DNA from: Planctomycetota bacterium
GTDB lineage: Bacteria > Planctomycetota > Planctomycetia > Pirellulales > Pirellulaceae
Length of the DNA: 12,355 nt
Direction: 5' to 3'
Assembly: GCA_019347795.1 (NCBI GenBank)
Contig: JAHWKS010000061.1
Span: 1 to 12,355, forward strand
Under the pieces are notes generated by a model. It was not told the DNA's origin. It saw nothing but the letters and a program-made list of their open reading frames with translations, and made no database searches. Below are positions 1 through 7,882 of this stretch, in pieces (positions within the stretch are counted from its first letter, which is position 1; each line of letters opens with the position of its first letter). The position numbers were made by a program, and so were the translations under genes.

Positions 1-367
1 CCCCTTCGGCTTTGACGAACTCGCGATGGACGATCGTGCCGTGGTTCTCGTTTTCGTGCCAGAAGCCGACGCCGTTCACCTTATCGTGCGTGAACCAGAA
101 GGATCGTTGGTGAACGTGATCGGTGCGTTCGCCCGGCCTGGCGTCTTCGAGCGGATACGCCCGCGTCATCGCCGCGCCGCCGGGACCGATCAGCGGATAG
201 AGCACCGGCTTGGCGCCCGACCTGGTGAGGTAACGGGTGAAGAGCTTCCCGTCGAGCAGCACCGTTGCGGCGTCTTTGGACTGCTCGACGGTGAACTTCT
301 CCGCCGGCGCGGCGCCGGAGACAAGGAGGATAAGGGCCAGCGAGCCAAGCAAACGCGGCATGTTCAT
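1..367 (-). CDS. DUF6807 (PmoA-like) secreted protein, N-terminal part
   Basis: The visible 122 residues start with a signal peptide (MNMPRLLGSLALILLVSGAA, probable cleavage after PAE or nearby). A beta-rich stretch follows, with the histidine-rich segment DHVHQRSFWFTHDKVNG at residues 83-99 and then GFWHENENHGTIVHREF. That His/Trp pattern is what I associate with the DUF6807 family, historically called PmoA, which is common in planctomycete genomes next to sugar or heme-like oxidoreductases. No enzymatic role is established for it and the methane-oxygenase name should not be read literally. The first ATG is preferred because GGGA (375-378) lies 7 bases upstream; a second ATG two codons later is possible. 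The reading frame runs off the left edge, so the C-terminal half is unseen. A longer antisense frame covers the same bases but is compositionally arginine-rich nonsense. Confidence 0.75.
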   Translation of the reverse strand, partial: MNMPRLLGSLALILLVSGAAPAEKFTVEQSKDAATVLLDGKLFTRYLTRSGAKPVLYPLIGPGGAAMTRAYPLEDARPGERTDHVHQRSFWFTHDKVNGVGFWHENENHGTIVHREFVKAEG

Positions 368-491
368 GGGTCATTCCCGGGATGGAGTAAGGAGGGAGAC
401 CGAATGCGACGCCGATGAGGCGAATCGCTCCGGCAGGGGCCTTCCTATGGTAATCCCTGGAAACCCGCTTCGCCAGCGCTACGCCGCCGTC

Positions 492-537
492 AGCGTGAGC
501 GACGGGCGTTGTGCGTGTTGCGTCCCTCGCCGACGCT
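492..537. repeat. Imperfect inverted repeat between two minus-strand genes
   Basis: AGCGTGAGCGACGGGCG (492-508) and CGTCCCTCGCCGACGCT (521-537) are inverted relative to each other, with 13 of 17 positions matching and a 12-base loop. The flanking CTTCGGGCTA extends it on the right. It lies downstream of the 261-residue secreted gene on the minus strand but has no T-run, so it is not a classical intrinsic terminator. The right arm (reverse complement CCCGAAGCGTCGGCGAGGGA) resembles, from memory, a dispersed intergenic repeat of planctomycetes. A weaker related string, CCGAAGCGTTGGTGG, occurs at 11413-11427. Confidence 0.5.
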
Positions 538-580
538 TCGGGCTACCATCGATGCCGCGCCCGCGGGTCGGAGTGAAACG

Positions 581-1366
581 TTACTGTTGCCGGGCGAGGC
601 GTTCGGGCCACTTCAGGTAGGTCGCCGGGTCCACGTGCTTGAACGTCTGCATCCGGCTGTCGGCCGCGTCCAACTTGTCTTGATCCGTCGGCAGGAGGCG
701 CCACGTGAAAAGATGCCGGCTGCGCACCTGGATCTGTTTGCCGAACACGGCGCCCGCGACGACCGTCTTGGTGACTTCCTTGGGCACGAGTCCGTGGGCG
801 GCGAGCTGCTCGTTGAGATTGAGCCGGGCGAAGGGTGGCAGGTTTCCCGGGCGAATTCCGTTGAGCCTCGCGTAGCCGTCGGCGAACCGCTCGTAGCGCC
901 GGACGATGCTCTCCTCCGGCGGGACGATCCCCACCGCCGAGTACGTGAGCCGCTTGCTGGACAGCACGATCCGCCGCTCCTGCGGATCAAACGGCCGGAT
1001 GTCGAATACCGGATTGGCCATGAAGCGCACATCCGCATCTTCCGAGATCGCGGCGCGGGCCTGCACCTGGGCGGTCAATTGGAACAGTTGATCGAGGGTG
1101 AGCTTCGTTTGCACGCCGCGCTTCGGCGACGAGAGCAGCACGAAGCGCTGGCGCGGGACGTCGTAGATGGCGATCTCCTCGATGGCGCTCTCCTCGCTCT
1201 CATCCAGCACGAAGTCGAAGACGAAGCCGCCGCGGAAGAGCGTCAGGTACTGGGCGACCGGCGCCTTTTTCTCAAGGAAGACATCCGTCTCCACGCGAAA
1301 ATCGTCCGCCGCCGCGGGCGCGGCGGCCGTCAGCAAAGCCGCGACCGCAACAAAAGCCGCTCTCAT
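581..1366 (-). CDS. Secreted protein of unknown function (261 aa)
   Basis: The start at 1366 is chosen because a strong Shine-Dalgarno sequence GGGAGG (1375-1380 on the minus strand) sits 8 bases upstream and the product then begins with a clean signal peptide, MRAAFVAVAALLTAAAPAAA, cleaved before DDF. A longer in-frame extension to 1627 would run through the divergent transporter gene and is rejected. The mature part of about 240 residues is mixed alpha/beta with no cysteine, no transmembrane segment and no catalytic motif that I recognise. Segments include YLTLFRGGFVFDFVLDE (residues 40-56), a Gln/Ala-rich helix around 91-106 (LDQLFQLTAQVQARAA) and VFDIRPFDPQERRIVLSSKRL (120-140, shown only by its ends as VFDIRPFD...SSKRL). 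I do not recognise the family. It is transcribed away from the nucleoside permease gene, with 184 bases between the two start codons, and stands alone on its strand. Confidence 0.8.
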   Translation of the reverse strand: MRAAFVAVAALLTAAAPAAADDFRVETDVFLEKKAPVAQYLTLFRGGFVFDFVLDESEESAIEEIAIYDVPRQRFVLLSSPKRGVQTKLTLDQLFQLTAQVQARAAISEDADVRFMANPVFDIRPFDPQERRIVLSSKRLTYSAVGIVPPEESIVRRYERFADGYARLNGIRPGNLPPFARLNLNEQLAAHGLVPKEVTKTVVAGAVFGKQIQVRSRHLFTWRLLPTDQDKLDAADSRMQTFKHVDPATYLKWPERLARQQ

Positions 1367-1374
1367 CACAGAAA

Positions 1375-1380
1375 CCTCCC
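1375..1380 (-). promoter_or_regulatory. Ribosome binding site deciding the start at 1366
   Basis: GGGAGG on the minus strand, 8 bases before the ATG at 1366. It supports this internal start over the longer open frame that would begin at 1627. Confidence 0.75.
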
Positions 1381-1550
1381 AGGGCGCCACGAGTTCGGAA
1401 AATCCGGGCGGCGAAGAATAGGGGAAAAAGCTCTCCGCGCCAATGTCGAAGTCGGCAATTACGTGCTTTTTTCCGCGTTGGGCGTCTCTTAGAATGTCCG
1501 ACTCTACGGCTTTGCTGTTCCTCACCCCCTCACCCATCTGAAGCCCGCCC

Positions 1551-3005
1551 ATGAACGCCTCGATCCCGATTCGCCTGAGCATTATGATGTTTCTCCAGTT
1601 CTTTGTGTGGGGATCCTGGTACGTCACGGCCTATCTCTTCCTGACCAAGATCGGCTTTGGAGGGCCGGAGATCGGCTGGACGTATTCGGTCGGGCCCATC
1701 GCGGGCATGCTCTCTCCATTCTTTGTGGGGATGGTCGCCGACCGTTTTTTCGCGACGGAGCGGGTGCTGGGGGCGATGCACATCCTGGGAGGCATTGCCA
1801 TGTTCGGCGCCGCCTCGGCCATGGGAGGCTTCGAGCCGCTTCCGTTGAAGATCGGAGAGACGGCCGTCGAGATTCCCGTCCTCGCGATCGGCGAGACGCC
1901 GGCCAGCGCCGTCGTGGTTAACCTCCTGTTCTTCGCCCACATGCTCTGCTTCTATCCCACGTTGGCGCTGACCAATTCCTTGGCGCTGCACAACATGACC
2001 GATTCCGAGAAGCAGTTTCCGCTGATTCGCGTGTTCGGGACGATCGGCTGGATCGTGGCCGGCGTCTTCGTGAGCTGGCAAGGCTGGGACGCCGCGGTGA
2101 ACCTCTTCTACCTGGCGGGGGCGTCGGCGATCGTCATGGGCTTTTACAGCTTCACACTTCCGCACACGCCGCCGCCGGCGCGCGGCAAGGAGGTGACCCC
2201 TCGCGAGGTGCTGGGGCTGGACGCTTTGGGAATGCTCGCCCGGCCGTCGTTTTTCGTGTTCATGCTGAGTTCGTTCTTGATTTGTATTCCGCTGGCGTTT
2301 TACTACCAGATGGCGGCGAAGTTTGTGGACCACGCAGGATTAGCGAATCCCGCCTTCAAGATGTCCTTCGGGCAGATGTCCGAAGTCTTCTTCATGGCGG
2401 TCATGCCGCTTTTCTTTGCGCGGCTGGGAGTGAAGTGGATGCTCTTCGTGGGGATGCTGGCTTGGGTCGCCCGCTACACGCTTTTCGCATTGGGGGCGCC
2501 GACGGGGGTGGCCTGGATGGTGCTGGGGGGCATCATCCTGCACGGCATCTGCTACGACTTCTTCTTCGTCACCGGCCAAATCTACACCGACAAAGCCGCT
2601 CCCTCGCACATTCGCGCTCAGGCCCAGGGGATGCTGGTTCTATTCACGCTCGGATTAGGAATGTTCATCGGCGCGCAGGTCGCCGGCTGGACCGAGGCGG
2701 CGTTTACCGCGGAGGACGCCCCGGCCCTGACGGAGCAGGCTCAAGCCTTGGGCGCCCGGATCACGGAGCTGGAGCAGGAGGCGCGGCTCGGCGACGACGT
2801 CGGCGCCCAACTTTCCCAGTTGCGCCAGCAGCGGAGCGAGGTCTTGCTGGACTCGGTGGATTGGCGGACCATTTGGGGCATTCCGGCCGTCTTCGCCGCC
2901 GTCATCATGGTCTTATTCGCCGTCACGTTCCGCGACACAACCAAGGAGCGGCCGCCCACGGAGGAAGAGATCGCAAAGGCCCACGCCACCGAAAAGAACC
3001 CTTAG
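1551..3005 (+). CDS. MFS transporter, nucleoside:H+ symporter family (YegT/NupG-like)
   Basis: This is a 484-residue, twelve-helix inner-membrane permease, predicted to import nucleosides or a related solute with protons. The N-terminus RLSIMMFLQFFVWGSWYVTA (8-27) is typical of the nucleoside H+ symporter family, as are YPTLALTNSLALHNM (135-149), QFPLIRVFGTIGWIVAG (155-171) and HGICYDFFFVTGQIYTDKAA (331-350). E. coli NupG and YegT are about 420 residues. The extra length here is mainly a charged Gln/Glu-rich insert at about 383-433, between the last two helices (TM11 ends MFIGAQVAGW; TM12 begins IWGIPAVFAAV). The C-terminal tail is hydrophilic and Glu-rich. The start fits the family N-terminus, although no strong Shine-Dalgarno precedes it. 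A TAGAAT at 1490-1495 could be a -10 element, but no good -35 accompanies it. The exact substrate cannot be read from sequence; planctomycetes carry many paralogues. Confidence 0.9.
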   Translation: MNASIPIRLSIMMFLQFFVWGSWYVTAYLFLTKIGFGGPEIGWTYSVGPIAGMLSPFFVGMVADRFFATERVLGAMHILGGIAMFGAASAMGGFEPLPLKIGETAVEIPVLAIGETPASAVVVNLLFFAHMLCFYPTLALTNSLALHNMTDSEKQFPLIRVFGTIGWIVAGVFVSWQGWDAAVNLFYLAGASAIVMGFYSFTLPHTPPPARGKEVTPREVLGLDALGMLARPSFFVFMLSSFLICIPLAFYYQMAAKFVDHAGLANPAFKMSFGQMSEVFFMAVMPLFFARLGVKWMLFVGMLAWVARYTLFALGAPTGVAWMVLGGIILHGICYDFFFVTGQIYTDKAAPSHIRAQAQGMLVLFTLGLGMFIGAQVAGWTEAAFTAEDAPALTEQAQALGARITELEQEARLGDDVGAQLSQLRQQRSEVLLDSVDWRTIWGIPAVFAAVIMVLFAVTFRDTTKERPPTEEEIAKAHATEKNP

Positions 3006-3022
3006 CAAGCGGCGCCTCGCAC

Positions 3023-3133
3023 CAGGGCCGATACGGCAAGAGCAGCAAATGGCTGATTGAGCGGCACGGCGACTCGCTGCTGCGACTGGCCGCGATTGAG
3101 CCGACGCAGGCCGGGCGGCTTCTCACTCGCTGA
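3023..3133 (+). pseudogene. Possible remnant of a nuclease/transposase-like gene start
   Basis: Just after the permease stop, one plus-strand frame reads GRYGKSSKWLIERHGDSLLR followed by LAAIEPTQAG and then a stop at 3131-3133. This looks like real protein rather than random translation. From memory it resembles the N-terminal region (K-[SY]-x-K-W-L-I-x-x-H-G-D) of short planctomycete proteins related to Rpn/PD-(D/E)XK transposase-like nucleases. It has no start codon of its own, only about 35 codons are recognisable, and it overlaps the pseudopilin gene end by 11 bases, so if the match is real this is a decayed fragment. An unrelated coincidental frame remains possible. Confidence 0.4.
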
Positions 3134-3572
3134 GGTAATCGGCGTGGTTGAGCCAAAGTCCGCCGGTGGCGGCGTCATAAAGCCATCCGGCGTCGGCTTC
3201 CGTCGCTGTGGGAGGGACGGCGGACGGCGGCTTGGCCACATTGGCGACGCTCACATCGGCCAGGGGATTGTCAGGGGCTTTGCGCACATAGGGGCCCAAT
3301 TCCAGTGGACCGTCGGCGGCGTCCGTTGTTCCCCAACGGTTCGTGCGGACGGTGAGCAGGTCCAGCGCGGCGGGGGCAACGCCGTCATGGTGCGTCTTGT
3401 AGGTCTCGATGAGCGCCCGCAGCGTGGCCAGGTTGTACGTCGCGGCGGCGCTGTGCGCATCCTTCGTGGTGCTGCCGTAGTGCGCCAACACGGTGGCGGC
3501 CAGGATGGCGATCAGCACTACCATGATCATCACCTCGATCAGTGTGAAGCCATCGTGGCGGCGGGACGTCAT
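3123..3572 (-). CDS. Type II secretion-type pseudopilin (GspG-like, prepilin N-terminus)
   Basis: A 149-residue protein with a textbook type III (prepilin) signal: a basic leader MTSRRHDG, cleavage by prepilin peptidase between Gly8 and Phe9, then FTLIEVMIMVVLIAILAATV. Glu is at mature position +5, which is needed for methylation and assembly. The following amphipathic helix (DAHSAAATYNLATLRALIETYKTHHDG) and the C-terminal GWLYDAATGGLWLNHADYLSE region are arranged as in GspG-like major pseudopilins. It would sit in the inner membrane and assemble into a pseudopilus or pilus-like fibre. No other secretion gene (GspD, E, F, prepilin peptidase) is in the window, so it is an orphan pseudopilin, a frequent situation in planctomycetes. 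It converges with the permease gene and is divergent from the DUF11 gene. No clear Shine-Dalgarno precedes the ATG. Confidence 0.88.
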   Translation of the reverse strand: MTSRRHDGFTLIEVMIMVVLIAILAATVLAHYGSTTKDAHSAAATYNLATLRALIETYKTHHDGVAPAALDLLTVRTNRWGTTDAADGPLELGPYVRKAPDNPLADVSVANVAKPPSAVPPTATEADAGWLYDAATGGLWLNHADYLSE

Positions 3573-3850
3573 CGCAGCATCCGAAAGGACGGGTGGACAA
3601 AGGCTGCGGACCCGAGTCGCTGACGGCGGCGCAGCGCGGCCTCTAACTTTTCCTAAGTCAAGAACCTGAGACGGTCAAACGGCGTTGACGCGGCTCTGCG
3701 GGAAATGGGCGCAAGGGAGCGGCCGCAGCAGGAGCGTTGTAGCGGTTCCGCCGATCGCAAGGAATATCGGGGACTTTTTGCCCGCTGGGCGCAATGCTTG
3801 CAGCCCTTTGCGGCAACCGCATATTCACTCGTTCCCCCTTTGCGAAAGAT

Positions 3851-3855
3851 GGAGG
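3851..3855 (+). promoter_or_regulatory. Ribosome binding site deciding the start of the DUF11 gene
   Basis: GGAGG, 7 bases before the ATG at 3863. It selects this start over an in-frame ATG at 3794 and makes the product begin with a clean signal peptide. Confidence 0.8.
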
Positions 3856-3862
3856 TGTTAGG

Positions 3863-5839
3863 ATGCGCAAATCACGCATGCTTCTCACGGGCGCCGCGAT
3901 TGCGGCGTGCGCCGCATTGATGGCGGCGCCCGCGGCGGCCCAACGGTCGGGCGGCGCCAACCTGAGCATTCCCGGCGGCGAGCCGATCGTGCAGATCACG
4001 GCCGATGCCCCGCAGGAAGCCCGGGTGGGCCAGAGTTTCGACTTCCAGGTCCAAGTAAAGAACGTCTCGGAAAACGTCGCCGTTCACGACCTGGTTATCG
4101 CCCAGCAAGGCGCCGAGCAATTCGAAATCCAGTCTGCTCGAATTCAGGGCGGGCAGCAGGCCGACCAGCAGGGTCAACAGAAGCAACAAAAGCAGAGCCG
4201 ACAAAAACAGAAGAAAAAGCAGCAAGATCAACAGGGCCAGCAAGATCAACAGGGCCAGCAAGATCAACAGGGCCAGAAAGATCGGCAGGGCCAGCAAGAT
4301 CGGCAGGGCCAGCAAGGTCAAAAAAAGCAGGGACAGCAGGGTCAAGGCAAGTCGCGCTGGAAGATTTCCAGGCTGATGCCGGGCGAGTCGCGGACAATCC
4401 AAATCACCGCGATCTCCGACCGGGAAGGTCAGCAGAACGTCTGTCTGGCGATTGAGTCGTACACGCCGGCCTTGTGCATCGCCACAAAGTTCACCAAGCC
4501 GGAGCTCGAGATCGTCAAGAAGGCGCCCGACCGGGTCGACATCTGCGAAACGATCGAGTTTGAATACTTTGTGAAGAACGCCGGCTCCGGTGATCTGGAA
4601 CATTTCACCGTGGAAGACAAGCTGCCGCAGGGCGTGAAAACGATCGACGGCGAGCAGCAGCTTAAGTTCACGCTCGAGGACGGCCTCAAGGCGGGCGACG
4701 TGCGAAAGTTCGTCGCGCGGCTCTGGGCCACCCGCACCGGCGAGATCTCCAGCCGGGCGGAAGTTCGCGGCCCCGACGGCGTCTCGGCCCGCTCCAACCG
4801 CACCTCGACCCAGGTGGTGAAGCCGGACCTGGCGCTCGCCATCGACGGCCCGCAGGTTCGCGAAGTGGACTCGCTGGCGAACTATACCGTTCGGGTCACG
4901 AATCACGGTCAGTCCCCCGCGCCGTTCTCGCGGTTGACGCTGCACTATCCGCGTTCGGCCGACCTGGTGCGGATGGGTGATGCGCAGACCTCCTCGAATG
5001 AGGTTCAGCAAAGCAGGTCGCAGCAGCAGTCGCGATCGCGGCAGCAGTCCCGGCAGGCTTCGGGCAACGTCCGCGAAGTCGAGGCGCAGCAGAACCGCCA
5101 GCAGCAGAACCGGCGGCAGGCCGGCAATCAACAGCAGGCCGGCAACCAAAATCGCCAAAAGGCTCAGCAGGACCGGCAGTCGCAGCAGGACCGGCAGTCG
5201 CAGCAGGACCGCCAGAAGATGGCGCGCCGCCAGTGGAACCTGGGGACGCTCCAGCCCGGCCAGACGGTCGAGCTCAACTACGCGCTGCGTCCTTATGAGG
5301 GGGGCGAGCTGAAGCAGATCGCCGTCGCAGAGTACATCTGCGAGATGGCCGAAGATCGCGAGATGACGGAGGACATGTTCCAGGTGCGGGACACGCTCCT
5401 TACGGAGATCATCGCGCTTCCGGGCCTGCGGCTGACGGTCATCGATGACAAAGACCCGGTTTCGACCGGCGAGCAGGTGACGTACGGCATCAAGGTCGCC
5501 AACGAGGGGAATGCGGAGGCGAGCAACATTCAGCTCACCGCCCACATCCCCGACCACCTTGAGTTCGTCAAGGTGAGCGGCGACACCAACGGCAAGAACT
5601 CGGAGGGCGAGGTGTCGTTCGAGCCGGTGCAGACATTGCAGCCGGGCGAAAGCTCGAGCTGGAGCCTGGTCGTCAAGGTTAACGAGGAGTCCGACGAGCC
5701 GATCTCCGTCGAGATGACCAGCGCCGACCTGCAGCAAAAGATCACCGCCGAGGAGCCGACCTTCTTCTTCTCCCAGGACGGCGATCAGCGCAAACGGCAG
5801 GGTCAACAGAACCGTAAGCAACAGAATCAGGATCAGTAG
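3863..5839 (+). CDS. Exported DUF11-repeat protein with Gln-rich insertions
   Basis: A 658-residue exported protein, probably at the cell surface or in the periplasm, with no visible membrane anchor or sorting motif. The signal peptide is MRKSRMLLTGAAIAACAALM followed by AAPAAAQ, cleaved after about residue 26. Four DUF11/CARDB-like beta-sandwich domains follow: about 43-207, 213-318, 321-515 and 520-635. Each has a core such as VGQSFDFQVQVKNVSE, ICETIEFEYFVKNAGSG, DSLANYTVRVTNHGQ or TGEQVTYGIKVANEGNAEAS. Domains 1 and 3 are interrupted by Gln/Arg/Lys-rich tracts (about 96-165 and 380-455) at the same place, just before the W-x-(I/L)-x-x-L-x-P-G strand (WKISRLMPGES; WNLGTLQPGQT). Domains 2 and 4 lack the insertion. 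The C-terminus (636-658) is another Gln/Arg tail. Family knowledge: DUF11 domains occur in large surface and adhesion proteins; no specific ligand is known. A strong terminator lies 23 bases after the stop, so this is a single-gene transcript. Confidence 0.85.
   Translation: MRKSRMLLTGAAIAACAALMAAPAAAQRSGGANLSIPGGEPIVQITADAPQEARVGQSFDFQVQVKNVSENVAVHDLVIAQQGAEQFEIQSARIQGGQQADQQGQQKQQKQSRQKQKKKQQDQQGQQDQQGQQDQQGQKDRQGQQDRQGQQGQKKQGQQGQGKSRWKISRLMPGESRTIQITAISDREGQQNVCLAIESYTPALCIATKFTKPELEIVKKAPDRVDICETIEFEYFVKNAGSGDLEHFTVEDKLPQGVKTIDGEQQLKFTLEDGLKAGDVRKFVARLWATRTGEISSRAEVRGPDGVSARSNRTSTQVVKPDLALAIDGPQVREVDSLANYTVRVTNHGQSPAPFSRLTLHYPRSADLVRMGDAQTSSNEVQQSRSQQQSRSRQQSRQASGNVREVEAQQNRQQQNRRQAGNQQQAGNQNRQKAQQDRQSQQDRQSQQDRQKMARRQWNLGTLQPGQTVELNYALRPYEGGELKQIAVAEYICEMAEDREMTEDMFQVRDTLLTEIIALPGLRLTVIDDKDPVSTGEQVTYGIKVANEGNAEASNIQLTAHIPDHLEFVKVSGDTNGKNSEGEVSFEPVQTLQPGESSSWSLVVKVNEESDEPISVEMTSADLQQKITAEEPTFFFSQDGDQRKRQGQQNRKQQNQDQ
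4226..4315 (+). repeat. 18-bp tandem repeat, five copies, inside the DUF11 gene
   Basis: Five contiguous 18-base units start at 4226, 4244, 4262, 4280 and 4298. The consensus is GATCAACAGGGCCAGCAA, with CGG replacing CAA in units 4 and 5. They encode DQQGQQ, DQQGQQ, DQQGQK, DRQGQQ and DRQGQQ. The period is a multiple of three, so copy-number change would keep the frame and alter only linker length. Confidence 0.95.
5165..5218 (+). repeat. 18-bp tandem repeat, three copies, inside the DUF11 gene
   Basis: Three units of CAGCAGGACCGGCAGTCG start at 5165, 5183 and 5201, the last ending CGCCAGAAG. They encode QQDRQS, QQDRQS and QQDRQK within the second Gln-rich tract. The 18-base period matches the first array, but the codons differ, so the two arrays expanded independently. 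Confidence 0.92.
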
Positions 5840-5862
5840 TTTCTGAATCCCTGGTCGATTTC

Positions 5863-5899
5863 AACGGCTGCGCCCGGCGCCCGGACGCAGCCGTTTTTT
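5863..5899 (+). terminator. Intrinsic terminator of the DUF11 gene
   Basis: A perfect 10-bp stem, AACGGCTGCG (5863-5872) with CGCAGCCGTT (5886-5895), encloses a 13-base GC-rich loop and is followed by an uninterrupted T-run to 5899. It begins 23 bases after the stop codon. Confidence 0.9.
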
Positions 5900-5994
5900 G
5901 CTGCGCGGGAGAAGAACACACTGTCGTGGTGGTTCAAACGCTGAGGGCTGAGGAGGGAACAGGACATTCACTCCGACTCCGTCCGCCTCGCGAT

Positions 5995-6029
5995 CCGGCC
6001 TGCCTCGCGACCGCAAGGCCGCAGGCCGG
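5995..6029 (-). terminator. GC-rich hairpin just downstream of epmA
   Basis: CCGGCCTGC (5995-6003) pairs perfectly with GCAGGCCGG (6021-6029), with further inner pairing possible. It lies 11 bases after the epmA stop on the minus strand. No T-run follows, so it may be a transcript-end stabiliser or a repeat rather than a true intrinsic terminator. Confidence 0.35.
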
Positions 6030-6040
6030 CGCCTTCAAGG

Positions 6041-7030
<990 letters not shown>

Positions 7031-7071
7031 CGACGGCGCCCAAGAATCGATTGTTGCAACCGCGGCGGCGG

Positions 7072-7776
7072 TTAATTGGTTCCCGGTTCCGCCGCCCATC
7101 CGGGCGCCAGGAACTCGTTGCGGATGCGTTCTTCGTCGCTGGTGAGGAAGGCGCCGTGATCCCTGGTCCAGTAGTGATAGAATTTCTGCCGCAACTTGGG
7201 ATCGGCGATCTTGAACTCGCCTTTGGCTTCCTGGTCCTCGAGCCAGTTGTGCATGGCGTCGAAGGCCTCGATCCCCGCCTGCTGCCAGAGGATTCGCCCG
7301 CCGCCGTAATGATCGTAGAGATGCCGCTGGAATTTCCAGTTATCCAAGATGAACAGCGCGAAAGAGCGGCCCGGCGGACGCAGGTCGCGCTCCAGCCGGT
7401 CTTTCTCGCGCCCGAGCTCCTTTCGCTCGTCGCGGGAGAGATCGCTCCGCGCCAGCTCGTCTTGAACGGCCTCAAGTCGCCGGCGGAGTTCGGGCTCGCG
7501 CTCCTGCAACCGCTCTTCGTGCTGCTCGCGAAAGTATTCAATCGCGGTCGCAATCTCTTCCTCGGTAGGCTTGATTTCATCCTGATGCGCCTGGCGGTAT
7601 TTCTCCAGGACGGGCCGCAACATCAACGCGTGCAGCGACTTGCCGTCAATTTGATCGCGGTAAATCGGCTTGCCCAGCACAACGCCGATCTGCTCTCTCG
7701 GTTCCCCCGTCTCTTGAGCATGTAGCGTTGACGCGATCGCGCCGACAATCAACACGCCTTGGATGAGCGCCCGCAT
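7072..7776 (-). CDS. Secreted coiled-coil protein, SurA-N-like start (234 aa)
   Basis: The start at 7776 follows GGAGG (7783-7787 on the minus strand) by 6 bases and opens a signal peptide MRALIQGVLIVGAIASTLHA, cleaved before QETGE. Near the mature N-terminus, IGVVLGKPIYRDQIDG (30-45) resembles the opening of SurA/parvulin-type periplasmic chaperones, where the protein states its own 'V-G-x-x-I' strand. No PPIase domain is visible. Residues 70-135 are extremely charged (Glu/Arg/Lys), probably helical or coiled coil, and the C-terminal half is rich in Trp, Tyr, Phe and His (FYHYWTRDHGAF, 199-210). I cannot assign a function; a periplasmic chaperone-like or scaffold role is a guess. It precedes epmA on the same strand. 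Confidence 0.78.
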   Translation of the reverse strand: MRALIQGVLIVGAIASTLHAQETGEPREQIGVVLGKPIYRDQIDGKSLHALMLRPVLEKYRQAHQDEIKPTEEEIATAIEYFREQHEERLQEREPELRRRLEAVQDELARSDLSRDERKELGREKDRLERDLRPPGRSFALFILDNWKFQRHLYDHYGGGRILWQQAGIEAFDAMHNWLEDQEAKGEFKIADPKLRQKFYHYWTRDHGAFLTSDEERIRNEFLAPGWAAEPGTN

Positions 7777-7782
7777 GATCTC

Positions 7783-7787
7783 CCTCC
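7783..7787 (-). promoter_or_regulatory. Ribosome binding site deciding the start at 7776
   Basis: GGAGG on the minus strand, 6 bases before ATG 7776, within a longer purine run. It rules out the in-frame upstream ATG at 7884, which lacks a comparable signal and would place 36 residues before the signal peptide. Confidence 0.78.
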
Positions 7788-7882
7788 TCAAGCAAAATAG
7801 AGTCAAGGACGCGCCCTTTAGCGCCATTCTTGCGGGTTCCCGACGACAGGCAACCTTGGAGACGCACCGGAGTCCCTTCTTC

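Noticed and set aside
81..374. 97-codon minus-strand frame near the left edge
   Set aside because: Arg/Ala-rich; a different minus-strand frame over the same bases gives a signal peptide and the DUF6807-like His/Trp segment.
509..1492. 327-codon plus-strand frame opposite the secreted gene
   Set aside because: Arg/Glu-rich translation without motifs; the opposite strand has a signal peptide and strong Shine-Dalgarno.
1490..1495. TAGAAT as -10 box for the permease gene
   Set aside because: No acceptable -35 element at the right spacing; one six-base match is not enough.
1530..2333. 267-codon minus-strand frame opposite the permease
   Set aside because: His/Arg-rich shadow of a clear membrane protein.
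3809..3821. TGCGG-CAA-CCGCA hairpin in the leader of the DUF11 gene as a riboswitch
   Set aside because: Only a five-base stem, no conserved aptamer features and no alternative terminator.
4226..4315. CRISPR-like array
   Set aside because: Repeats are contiguous 18-mers without spacers, in frame inside a coding gene.
3872..5821. 649-codon open frame antisense to the DUF11 gene
   Set aside because: It is a Leu-rich mirror of the Gln-rich gene (CAG/CAA read backwards as CTG/TTG), has no ribosome binding site and no protein-like motifs.
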